Positions 12,779 to 23,516 of a stretch of DNA of 64,000 bases are shown here, one piece after another. Both the position numbers and the translations under genes were made by a program. The notes under the pieces were generated by a model. The model searched no databases and was not told the origin of the DNA. It was given only the letters and a program-made list of their open reading frames with translations. Source of the stretch: Gordionus sp. m RMFG-2023 (lineage: Eukaryota; Nematomorpha; Gordioida; Chordodea; Parachordodidae); NCBI RefSeq assembly GCF_954871325.1, contig NC_088778.1, forward strand, positions 29,745,120-29,809,119. The letters run 5' to 3'. Within the stretch, counting starts at the first letter, position 1. The number at the start of each line of letters is the position of its first letter.

Positions 12779-12985
12779 TTTAACAGAGCTACGCTAGGTT
12801 ATCCTCAAAATCCATCAAACTGGATATTTAATTTAGGGGTAGAAAGATGTGGTGCCCTTAACACGTTTGTGTGCGAGCCGCACGACGCACATCAGTCCGA
12901 GAACTATCGTTTAAACGTCTATAGGCTAATAACAAAAGAAGTTGGACAAAACAAAAGACTACCCGAGAACTACAAAATAATTTAA
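12779..12985 (+). other. Open stretch of 68 codons in unit 2 tail, unassigned
   Basis: An open frame without ATG near its start reads through GYPQNPSNWIFNLGVERCG and ENYRLNVYRLITKE to a TAA. The same frame is open in unit 3 (16237-16443) but shifted in unit 1. GC content is locally higher than its surroundings. Differences between units 2 and 3 are mostly amino-acid changing, which argues against ongoing selection. It may be a remnant exon or chance. Confidence 0.2.
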
Positions 12986-13989
12986 TTACTTTAAGGGAGG
13001 GTGGTGGCTGATTTTAAGCTAAAATCTTTAATGTAAGCTTTAATGATTACTAACTATGTATATTAAGATTTAATGTTCATATCAATTGCAAATTATCCTA
13101 AAAGAGAAAAAAATAAATTAGGAATATATTATTTAATTTCCCGTGAATATTTTAATTTGATTAATTTGGGTTTTAATCTTGGTATTCTATTAGAAAAATT
13201 GTAAAAATATAAATTAAACTAGTCGAACATCTACTAATATAGTCGCATAGGGGACTAAACTAATTAGCAACACTAGCTAAACTGGTTATGCAATATAAAA
13301 CGGTGATCAGGGTCTACATGACATAATCAGTCTAACAAACATACCTTAAAGCTATACCTACCTTCCTAAAACAAATCTGCCGCCTTCGATGGCAATATTC
13401 CCGTGTTATTACAATAACATGTTGCAATTGTAATAGTAATTCCTTAATATATTTTAAAAAGAATTACTTAAATTATCATTACTCTACTACACTATTAAAA
13501 AATTGTGATTGTGAAAGAAATATTTTTTAGGATATGAATTAAATTATTCCCCCTCATTCACGATAAATACATTATTATAGTGTATTGTTTAGTATGAATA
13601 TGGGTTTGCTCATAAAATGACTTAATACCTTTAAATTACAATAAAATGTCTATCAGAAAATTATCCCGATATAATTTTTATTTGCAAAATAATGACTATG
13701 ATAGTATGTAATAACTCATTAGGTTGATATTAAGTTATATATGTTCATTATAATAGCTCTATAATAATTTTTACAACAATATATTTTACCTATTAATAGA
13801 GATCTGCTATCTGTTAGTAGAAATCTCCAGCTTACAAAATATTATTTTGACTAAAATCTTGATCGGGACGTTTTTAAATATCGACCTAAATCAGGTCCTC
13901 TTCATACATTAATGTAGACGTTGAAGTTAATCATATAAATGTTACCTTGCAGAATACCACATTATATTAATTTAAATATTTTTTTTATT

Positions 13990-14167
13990 GTGAACCGAGG
14001 TGTCATCACTAAGTTCCGAAATTCATCTTACCATATGTATTTTCTACCCATCAGTCATCGAAGAAAAACCTGAAAATTTTTACAGTACCTTACCAAGATT
14101 GAACCTGGGACCTTCGGTTTCCAAGCATACATCATAACCTACTAGGCCACCTCGGCGATGGCTAATG
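13990..14167 (-). repeat. tRNA-derived SINE-like module, copy 3
   Basis: Junction of units 2 and 3. The minus-strand A box TGGCCTAGTAGG (14138-14149) fits the TRGYNNARNNGG consensus completely; the B box is GGTTCAATCTT (14095-14105). Nearly identical to the 10541 copy. Confidence 0.6.
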
Positions 14168-14877
14168 AAATATATATCTACTAAAATAACAAAAAGTTGT
14201 TACAACTATAAAATCTCGTCCCTTTTATACTTAATTGGGACAAAGAAATCACTAATTCTACACTTGATATATAAAATCAAGCGACTATTTATAAATACGT
14301 TAAAATATAATTAAATTTTACAATTAATTAAAAAATAAAAATATTTTAAAATAATTAAATTTGTTTATAATTATCTTTATAGAATTTAATTAAGAATGAG
14401 AATTAACCAAAAAAAATACATCATTTCATTAAATTTTGTTTTCAAATAATCAGCATAATTTATTTAAAAAATGTGATGATATCCCCCTTTCATGACCTGC
14501 AAATTTTATATATTTATTCAATAAAATAATTTCATAATTAGGGTTTTTTTAAAAAAATATTTCTAGTTCATTCAAAAAAAAATTGTGGCAGTCTTCTACT
14601 AATCAATGTTATAGACCTGTCTCAATTTAACCATCACCTATTTCAATATTTTCGGATACCCTTTTTTTAATAATTATGGAGGAAGTTTATTTAACTCAGC
14701 ATCCATAACATCAGAAGATGCAATTTATAAAATGTTGTGTTAACATTTTTGTTTGTTAAAAAACTCTCACTTTATAAAATAAATACGCTGATAACGAAAA
14801 TTACGTAACGATTGTTTTAAAGAAAGAAATTTTAAACAATTATTAATTATTAAAAATCTATTTTGCTGAAAAAAACT

Positions 14878-15027
14878 ATGTTAAAACTATTTCTTCGTTG
14901 CTGTTTTGGTTGTTTCATGGGAGAGGATGACGATGATGGCACAGTCCAGGAGATGTTGCCCGAGTCTAGTAGTCCCATGAGGGAGGAGTATGAGGGTAAT
15001 CATTATTATTTCAAAAAATTTGTTTAA
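14878..15027 (+). CDS. 49-aa Cys-rich/acidic small ORF, left arm of unit 3
   Basis: Identical in frame and ends to the ORF at 11427-11576, exactly 3451 bp further on. Starts MLKLFLRCCFGCFMG and carries EDDDDGTVQEM. Same candidate donor GTAATC after EEYE. Identity with unit 2 most simply reflects recent duplication, so it is not independent evidence for function. Confidence 0.33.
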   Translation: MLKLFLRCCFGCFMGEDDDDGTVQEMLPESSSPMREEYEGNHYYFKKFV

Positions 15028-15303
15028 TTAATTAAAAATTTAAATTAAATATAAATCAAGACGGAATTGGCATTAACTTGATTATATAGTAAATTAAAAT
15101 AAATATTAAAAATTTTTTTTAATTCTGTTCTGTTGTTTCTTTAAAAAGGCGCAGCAGTTCTTTATACACATATATTCCAGCATCCAAATCTTAGATCTTA
15201 GCGATGTTCCAACAGTTCTAGATTCCAGACATCTGAATTATAATTAATAAGACGAATAACTTTGGAGGATATAATCGAGTTAATGCGAATTCCGTCTTGA
15301 TAT

Positions 15304-15474
15304 TTAATTTAAGCTTTTAATTAATCGCACAAATTTTTTTAAATAATAATGATTACCTTCATACTCCTCTCTCATGGGACTACTAGACTCCGGAATCATC
15401 TCCTGGATTGTGCCATCATCGTCATCCTCTCTTATAAAGTAACCACAGCAACAACGCATCAATAGTTTGAACAT
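15304..15474 (-). CDS. 56-aa Cys-rich/acidic small ORF, right arm of unit 3
   Basis: Identical to the right-arm ORF of unit 2 (11853-12023). Transcription of the plus strand across both arms would place this sequence as antisense in the same RNA as the ORF at 14878, able to pair over some 700 bp. Confidence 0.3.
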   Translation of the reverse strand: MFKLLMRCCCGYFIREDDDDGTIQEMIPESSSPMREEYEGNHYYLKKFVRLIKSLN

Positions 15475-17569
15475 TGTTTTTTTCAGCAAAATAGTTTTTA
15501 ATAATTATTGATTGTTTAAAATTTCTTTCTTTAAAACAATCGTTACGTAATTTTCGTTATCAGCGTATTTATTTTATAAAGTAGAGAGTTTTTTTAACAA
15601 ACAAAAATGTTAATATAACATTTTATACTTTCCTATAAAAAAGAAAGGCTTAACAATTATCAATATTTATCGATAAAGTTTTTAAAAAGTAAATTTTAAA
15701 TTGCATTTTCTGATATTATGGATGCTGAGTAAAATAAACTTCCACCATCATTATTAAAAGCTGTTGAAACAGTGTCAGTTAAAGTTGACATGTCTATAAA
15801 ATTGATTAGTAGACCTCCACAATTTATTTTAAAATGAATTCGAAATATTCTACAACTACAATATTTATAAATAAAACATACTTATGAAATTATTTTACTG
15901 AATAAATATATAAAAGTTGTAGGCCAAAATGGGGGGGGGGGATGTAGATAAGGGGAAATCGTCAATCCCATTTTTTAAATAATTTATGCCTATAATTTGA
16001 AGATAAAATTCAATGAAATGATGTTTAATTTGTTTTATTCTCATTCGTAATTAAACTCTATATAGATATAATCTTAATTTTATATGATATGCTATAGGAT
16101 ATATCCATCGGATTTATTTATAGGTAAGGTATATTATAAATAAAACAGGAATATGATAATTATAAACAAATTTAATTATTGTAAATGGGAAAATTACATG
16201 ATGCGAGATAAAAACATTTTTGCCCTCTGGTTGTGATTTAACAGAGCTACGCTAGGTTATCCTCAAAATCCATCAAACTGGATATTTAATTTAGGGGTAG
16301 AAAGATGTGGTGCCCTTAACACGTTTGTGGGCGAGCCGCACGACGCACAACAGCCCGAGAACTATCGTTTAAACCTCTATAGGCTAATAACAAGAGGAGT
16401 TGGACAAAACAAAAGACTACCCGAGAACTACAAAATAATTTAATTACTTTAAGGGAGGGTGGTGACTGATTTTGATCTAAAATCCTTAATGTAAGCTTTA
16501 ATGATTACTAACTATATATATTAAGATTTAATATTCATATCAATTGCAAATTATCCTAAAAGAGAAAAAAAAAATTAAGAATATATTATTTAATTTCTCG
16601 TGAAAATTTAAATTTGATTAATTTGTGTTTTAATCTTGGTATTCTATTAGAAATAAAATGTAAAAATATAAATTAAACTAGTCGAACATCTACTAATATA
16701 GTCGCATAGGGGACTAAACTAATTAGCAACACTAGCTAAACTGGTTATGTAATATAAAACGGTTATCAGGGTCTACATGACATAATCAGTGTAACAAACA
16801 TACCTTAAAGCTATATCTACCTTCCTAAAACGAATCTGCCGCCTTCGTGGCAATATTCCCGTGTTATTACAATAACATGTTGCAATTGTAATAGTAATTC
16901 CTTCATATATTTTAAAATTACTTAAATTATCATTACTCTACTACACTATTTAAAAATTGTGATTGTGAAAGAAATATTTTTTAGGATATGAATTAAATTA
17001 TTCCCCCTCATTTACGATAAATACATTATTATAGTGTATTGTTTAGTATGGATATGGGTTTGCTCCTAGAATGACTTAATACTTTAAAATTACATTAAAA
17101 AGTCCATCAGAAAATTATCCCGATATAATTTTTATTTGCAAAATAATGACTATGATAGTATGTAATAACTCATTAGGTTGATATTAAGTAATATATGTTC
17201 ATTATAATAGCTCTATAATAATTTTTATAGCAATATATTTTACCTATTAATAGAGATCTGCCATCTGTTAGTAGAAATCTCCAGCTTACAAAATATTATT
17301 TTGATTAATATCTTGATCGGGACGTTAAATCAAGTCCTCTTGAAACATTAATGTAGACGTTGAAGTTAATCATATAAATGTTACCTTGTAGAAAACCACA
17401 TTATATTAATTTAAATATTTTTTTTATTGTAAAAATTATATACTATAAAATTCTACCAGTAAACAACGCTATTTTATAATTAACACAATTTACCAACACA
17501 ACTCTAAAACCAAAAGTAATAAATTTTCAACTGCTAATTTTATTGGCCAAAAAAAAAAAATTTTTTTTT

Positions 17570-20111
17570 TACCTTTTTAGCTTTCACCTTTTCTGGTGGT
17601 TGGTTGTATTATGGAACTGTAAATGTTTCCTTTCAATTTGTGTGGGATTATTTTGTCAATGAGCACTGCAGATAAAGATCTCCACTTTAACCACCCTTGA
17701 TTAATTTTACTCTTTATCTCTTTCTCTATTGTGCCGTTTGTTTGTATGGTGGAGCCCAGATATTTGCAGCTTACTGCCGATTTCTGCCATTCATTTATAT
17801 CAACTCTGTTTCATCTCCTCCTATTACCATATACTCCATCTTTTCTCTATATACTCATAGTTCATTTTCTAGGATATTTATCCAATTCACTATTCTTTCT
17901 TTTCCATTTCATTCTTAAACGGCAAGTATCACAATATCATCTGCAAATATCATATTCCACGGGACTGTTTGTGGTATAGACTGTGATAATACATCTACTA
18001 CTTTTATGAAGAGAAGTGGGCTGAGAGCCGACCCTTGATGAACTCCCTCGGCTAGTGTGAAGCCTTCTGAAGTACCAGTTGTGCTACGGACCATTGTTAT
18101 ATGACCCATATACATATCCTGTATTATTCTTATATATTTCTCGGGAACCTTTTTGTGGCGTAGGCCCACCAGATAAGTTTTCTTGGAATCTATCAAAGAC
18201 CTTTTCTAGCGAGAAAGACCATGTGTAGCTTTTTGTTTTTCCCTGTATTTTTCACTCATTTGTCTAATAGCGTGGATTGCATCAGTTGTTGATCTTCCAG
18301 GTATAAAGCCAAACTGAGTCTCTCCTATTTCAATTATGTCTCTTAACCTTTTTTCTATAATTTTTCCTAAAGTTCAAGACAGTGTGACATTAGTTTTATG
18401 GCCCTATAATTTGACAATTGTGTGAATCCCCTTAATTTTTTGAAGATAAGAACTAGATAACTCTCTTTCATTTTTGAGGAATCTCTTCGTTTCCCAGTAT
18501 TTTATTGCACAGATTTGTGAGGAAATGTATTCTATCATCTCCTAGTGCTTTAAGGCTTTCTATTGGAATATCATCAGGACCCCTAGCTTGTGGTTTTAAT
18601 ATGATTGAGGCAAGTGATTATTCCTAGTTTCTTTGACATGGGGATTCATCTACATGTAATATTAAGATTAAAGTTGAAAAGCTCCTGAAAATATTCCTTC
18701 CATCTATTCATTATTTCTTTTTCCTTTATTATCGATTTCCCATCTTTATTTTTGATTAATTTCGGAGCTCCGTTTTTCTAGAATTCTTTTCTCGCTGTTT
18801 GACTAATCTGTATATTTTATTTTGCCTTTCTTTGGTATGTAGTTCTTCATACATGTTATTGTATGCATAGCTTTGGCCCAAGTCACGCCTGTAGCTATTC
18901 TCTTGAATTTTTTGTAATTTGTCTTGTCATCTGGTATTTTTGGATTCGTACCATATTTTATATAGGGCTTGTTTCTTCTATATAGTAGTTTGCACCTCTT
19001 CATTTTACCACCATAGTTCTTTGTATTATTTGTTGCCTCCCCTTGTCAAACCTAGTGTCTATTTGGCAGTGTCTATTAATATGGATGAAAGGTCTGTCCA
19101 AATTTTTTTCACTGAGTTATGAGGAATTTTATTTCAATGTTTGTATTGATTGCAAAGGCATCTGTCATTGATTTTAAACTACCCTATTTTATGCATGGTT
19201 CTAGTTTTATCTTTTTTTGAGTGGATTTATTTGTGAGGTGTAAATCCATGACTAGTAACTTGTGCGCGGCAATATCTTATCCTGGGATGAATTTGCAGTC
19301 TATTACATCTTTTAATTTTCTGCGAGAGATTAACATAATTTATCTGGGTTTTCCTTGTACCACTTTCATATGTTATTAAATGACTGTCCTTTTTCTTATA
19401 GTAGGCTTCGTTAAGGCAAGGTGGAAGGCTTGGGCAAATTTAGGTAAATGCTCTCCTTCATCATTTCTTTCTCCATATCAAAACCACTATGCGCCTTTTG
19501 TAGCTGTCCCTTGCTTTTCTGACATTCGCATTTAAGTCTCCACCTATTATGACTAGGTCATCCTTAAGGATTTCCATTGCAGCTTCATCAAGAATAGCTC
19601 TAAAGTCATATTTCTTTTCAACCCGTTTGAGTAGTATATACTGAAAGAATATGTAGTATTGATTGACCAATGCAGAGTTTTATTTTCATTAGTCTATCAG
19701 AGATCCTGTTAACTTCCACTACTGAGGAGCTTAGATCTTGACTGAGAATGATGCCGCCACCGTTCCTATTACTAACAATTCCATTATAGTACAATTTATA
19801 CCCATCTCCAATCATTAGAATCTTCTGACTTATCCATTTCGTCTCTTGTATGCATGTTATATCAACTTTTCTCTTGTTCAACATTGATGCCAATTCTCTC
19901 GTCTTACCTTTAAGTGTACCGATATTCAAGCTTGCTAACCTTGTCTTCTTTGCTTTGAACTTTATTTTACTTTTCATAGGATGAAGGTCTACACTCTGCG
20001 CGTCGCTTAAAGGGAAAGCCATAGCTTTCATATTTATACTTTTGTTTATATCTTTCATTTAATTTATTGAGCCAATATCCTAGCACTCGGCTGTCCAAGC
20101 CTGTCGGTGAA
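17570..20111 (-). mobile_element. RTE-like LINE remnant: endonuclease plus reverse transcriptase
   Basis: Read from right to left: N-terminal KTRLASLNIGTLKG, an endonuclease block ITCIQETKW and GGGIILS (20058-19618), DDLVIIGGDLNANV near 19540, a connecting region with RIATGVTWAKAM (19003-18803), the RT palm with EGVHQGSALSPLLF and FADDIVIL (18196-17915; FADD replaces the usual YADD), and a thumb region INQGWLKWRSLSAVL followed by KIIPHKLKGNIYSS near 17700-17600. Frames shift several times, so it is inactive. The 3' end is missing: the frame stops near 17570 at an A/T run. On its right it joins the tRNA-like module and a partial tandem unit, as the 6.4-kb copy does. Confidence 0.8.
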
Positions 20112-20283
20112 CGAGGTGTCATCACTAAGCTCCGAAATTCATCTCACCATATGTCTTTTCTACCCATCAGTCATCGTAGAAAAACCAGAAAATTTTTACG
20201 GTACCTTACCAAGATTGAACCTGGACCTTCGGTTTCCAAGCATACATCATAACCTACTTGGCCACCTCGGCGATGGCTAATGA
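20112..20283 (-). repeat. tRNA-derived SINE-like module, copy 4 (LINE-linked)
   Basis: Minus-strand A box TGGCCAAGTAGG (20253-20264) and B box GGTTCAATCTT (20211-20221). Nearly identical to copy 1, including the missing G in the CTGGACC stretch, and like copy 1 fused to the LINE frame. Copies 1 and 4 form one subfamily, copies 2 and 3 another. Confidence 0.6.
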
Positions 20284-21005
20284 AATATATATACTAAAAT
20301 AACAAAAAGTTGTTACAACTATAAAATCTCGTCCCTTTTATACTTAATTGGGACAAATAAATCACTAATTCTACACTTGATACATAAAATCAAGCGACTA
20401 TTTATAAATACGTTAAAATATAATTAAATTTTACAATTAATTAAAAAATAAAAATAATTTAAAATAATTCAATTTGTTTATAATTATCTTTATAGAATTT
20501 AATTAAGAATGAGAATTAACCAAAAAAAATACATCATTTCATTAAATTTTGTTTTCAAATTATCAGCATAATTTATTTAAAAAATGTGATGATAATTTCC
20601 CCCTTTCTTGACCTGCAAATTTTATATATTTATTCAATAAAATAATTTCATAATTAAGGTTTTTTTAAAAAAATATTTCGAGTTCATTCAAAAAAAAATT
20701 GTGGCAGTCTTCTACTAATCAATGTTATAAACCTGTCTCAACTTTAACCATCACCTATTTCAATATTTTCGGTTACCCTTTTTTTAATAATTATGGAGGA
20801 AGTTTATTTTACTCAGCATCCATAACATCAGAAGATGCAATTTAATAGAAAATATAAAATGTTGTGTTAACATTTTTGTTTGTTAAAAAACTCTCTACTT
20901 TATAAAATAAATACACTGATAACGAAAATTACGTAACGATTGTTTTAAAGAAAGAAATTTTAAACAATCATTAATTATTAAAAATCTATTTTGCTAAAAA
21001 AAACT

Positions 21006-21155
21006 ATGCTAAAACTATTTCTTCGTTGCTGTTTTGGTTGTTTCATGGGAGAGGATGACGATGATGGCACAGTCCAGGAGATGATGCCGGAGTCTAGTAA
21101 TCCCATGAGGGAGGAGTATAAGGGTAATCATTATTATTTAAAAAAATTTGTTTAA
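21006..21155 (+). CDS. 49-aa Cys-rich/acidic small ORF, unit 4
   Basis: Starts ATG CTA AAA with MLKLFLRCCFGCFMG, carries EDDDDGTVQEMMPESSNP and ends KKFV. It is open although this unit belongs to a different subfamily from units 2 and 3, which is the best argument that the frame was once under selection. The GTAATC donor candidate is kept after the EEY codons. Confidence 0.33.
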   Translation: MLKLFLRCCFGCFMGEDDDDGTVQEMMPESSNPMREEYKGNHYYLKKFV

Positions 21156-21429
21156 TTAATTAAAAATTTAAATTAAATATAAATCGACGAAATACGTATT
21201 TACTCGATTATATCCCCCAAAGACATTGGTCTTATTAATTATAATTTAGAGGTCTAGAATCAATCTAGAACTCTCGGAACATGATTAAAGATAAGATGTA
21301 AGATTAGGATGCTGGAATTAATGTGTTAAAATATTAAGGAACTGAACTCAGAACCGCGCCTAATTACAGAAACAACAGAACAGAAATAAAAAGCCATTTT
21401 TAAATTTTTACTTATTTTAATTTACTAAG

Positions 21430-22200
21430 TATAAAATATACATATTTGTTCCTAACAAAGAATACAGTTTATTATAAAACAAAATAAAATTTTACCCACC
21501 GACATTTATTAATTTATTTAATTTTTAGATGGTCGATTTGATTCAGCTTTACATGAATCTATAACGAGTGTCTTCGCATTATTTATCCAATTATAAAACA
21601 TTGATTAAAATATTACAAAAACAAATATTTATCAAAGTATATTTCCAATATTTTAATCCATACTCTAAGGTATATAATAATGCATTTTAATGCATTGGTT
21701 TATGCTGATCAGGAATAAGAGGAGTGTTGGAAATGAGAAGGGCAAAAGAGGTAGTAAGAGTATAATATATTCGTTATAATTTATTGAATATATTTCAGAG
21801 TTTTAAGATGGATATTTTTATAAATATCCAAACTAAGTCTGAATTTCTTTTTAAAAAAAAGGAAAAGAAATTGATAACAATCATTGATTATAAGAAAAAA
21901 TAATTTGAAAATTTCCTAAAAAAGAAATAGAAATAAATTTATTTGGAATATGTAATTGAGTGGTACGCAGTTGAAGATTTTATATGGATGCTTTGATTTC
22001 CATTTATATCAATATCAAGTATGTATTTACCTCTACCTGTTTAGAACCCCAAAATATTTTTCCAACAAATAACTATTAAGTATTTTTCCGTACAATGGTT
22101 GTTATCAATTTTCTTTCCTCTTTAAATTTGGACAGTTTGGATATTTTATAAGAATACCATCTTGAAATTCTGGTTATTATACATTCAAAAAAATTAATAA
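21430..22200. other. No gene seen; AT-rich DNA upstream of the acidic-repeat gene
   Basis: No recognisable coding sequence. The stretch AACAAATAACTATTAAGTAT near 22064 reappears in diverged form near 23826 and 24139, so part of this block belongs to a local duplicated segment that includes the acidic-repeat gene. Confidence 0.4.
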
Positions 22201-23516
22201 ATGGTAACGAAAATATATGTACTTTTACTGCGCTATCTTTTTTTTTCCGTTTTTATTTCTAAGCTTCTCTTCGTTCACATCTGTATAAATCAAGGCTTTG
22301 AAATGATCATTGACATGGAATATGAATTTACATACTACTTAATATCTGTTGCTAATGTTTTAAGCGCTATAAATGGGATTAAGTGTAGTGTACACTAAAT
22401 ATATTCATATAAATGTAAACGAGATAGTGAAACTACAATCCTCTTCTATACATCGCATTGGTAATTTACTAAGTAATAAAAATAATTGAATCTATACCCC
22501 CCCCCTCCCCCCCCCCTTATCAGGCCCCTCTCTTATTGTAAAATATAATATTGTAAAGGAAAAATTAAGATTTGTAAAAATCTATAAACCATAATTATAG
22601 ATAGGCGATCTGATTTACCCTTATGTGAATATGTAGTGGGTATTTAAATATCCACTGATAAAATATAGATCAAATTATTCTAATATTTTTCAATTATTTA
22701 CACTTTTTCATTTATTAATTTATATCAAAAATAATATTTTTAAAGCCTTGATCGTTGAAGGCGAAGGAGATGAGGAGAGTGGAGATGTGGAGAGTGGAGA
22801 TGTGGAGAGTGGAGATGTGGAGAGTGGAGATGTGGAGAGTGGAGATGTGGAGAGTGGAGATGTGGAGAGTGGAGATGTGGAGAGTGGAGCTGAGGAGAGT
22901 AGAGATGAGGAGAGTGGAGATGAGGAGAGTGGAGATGATGATAGCGAATTGGAGGAGAAACAGGAGGAAGGGTATGAGGAGCAGGAGGAGGACTATGAGA
23001 ATAACCTATATGAGGAATACAAGGATAATCAATATCAGGAATCCGAGGACAATAAAGATGAACAGTATGAAAAGATGAAAGATGAGGAGTCGTGTAACGG
23101 TATAAATTTGAAAACCAAATTTCCTAGTAAAAATTTATATATTCGTAATAATTTATTTTTACTCATTTAATTTTAACTAAGTTTAATATGCCTTTATTCT
23201 ATAAGGGATAGGAGCATACAAAGCAAATAAAACATCTACCCCACCCTCCCGACCTATAAAATATCGCTCATATTAATTTTTTTTTAAAAAAACAGAGAAA
23301 AAGATAATAATAAAGGATTTTAAAAGAGATAATAATTTATTTGAAATGTTTCTTGGATGGTATTTAGGAGAAGATGGATGTTTGAAGAGAGATCTTGGAA
23401 GAAATAATATGAAAATAATTATAAATTATATGTTTAAAGAACAACTTTTAAAAAGAAACGGAAGCACTACCATTTTTAAAATAGCCGGAAATAGTGTTTT
23501 AGATTCAAAATTCTGA
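22201..23516 (+). CDS. Secreted acidic protein with ESGDV tandem repeats (three-exon model)
   Basis: Model: exons 22201-22282, 22746-23099 and 23296-23516, 218 residues. The ATG follows an in-frame TAA directly and opens a hydrophobic leader (MVTKIYVLLLRYLFFSVFIS), a likely signal peptide. Exon 2 encodes about eight ESGDV pentads, then ESGDEES variants and an acidic, Glu/Tyr-rich stretch. Exon 3 has no stop for 73 codons and encodes a basic tail with MFLGWYLGEDG. Phases agree: both donors read GTATAA in phase 1, acceptors are TTTAAAG and AAACAG. I recognise no family; acidic repeat secretory proteins occur in mineral, cuticle and venom contexts, but that is not shown here. The splice joins are inferred without transcript data. 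Confidence 0.5.
22770..22945 (+). repeat. 15-bp coding minisatellite (GAGAGTGGAGATGTG)n
   Basis: Seven or more near-perfect copies of a 15-bp unit followed by variants with GCTGAG, GATGAG and GATGAT. The unit length is a multiple of three, so copy number can change without shifting the frame that encodes ESGDV. Confidence 0.9.

Larger units (their letters stand above)
10544..13992. repeat. 3.45-kb tandem unit, copy 2, with central hairpin
   Basis: Head-to-tail with copy 3 at a period of about 3451 bp and nearly identical to it over the left 1.7 kb (two 61-codon frames at 11853 and 15304 are identical). Left arm about 10910-11636, loop to about 11817, right arm to about 12625. Both small ORFs are open. 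The right arm has a short deletion near 12275 not shared with copies 1 or 3. The tail is nearly identical to that of copy 1. A poly-G run of about 12 lies near 12470. Confidence 0.9.
13993..17420. repeat. 3.45-kb tandem unit, copy 3, with central hairpin
   Basis: Left part nearly identical to copy 2. Left arm about 14355-15087, loop to about 15269, right arm to about 16075. The distal right arm near 15720-15770 matches copy 1, not copy 2, so the unit is a mosaic. The tail from about 16320 is the most diverged of the three. It ends near 17420 at ATTGTAAAAATTATATAC instead of joining another tRNA-like module; the LINE remnant begins about 150 bp further on. Confidence 0.88.
20112..21425. repeat. 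Partial tandem unit, copy 4, with inverted loop
   Basis: Matches the left 1.1 kb of unit 1 closely, through the left arm and its small ORF. After about 21190 the loop sequence is present as the reverse complement of the loop in units 1-3: CTCGATTATATCCCCCAAAG near 21212 matches the minus strand of the unit 1 loop, and GGATGCTGGAAT near 21307 is the complement of ATTCCAGCATCC. The right arm is missing after about 21425. Confidence 0.75.

Noticed and set aside
17697-17979. Plus-strand hydrophobic ORFs
   Set aside because: Antisense shadows of the LINE reverse-transcriptase region on the minus strand.
22755-23078. Overlapping frame with MWRVE repeats
   Set aside because: It is the +1 shadow of the ESGDV minisatellite; it lacks a leader and does not fit the splice sites.
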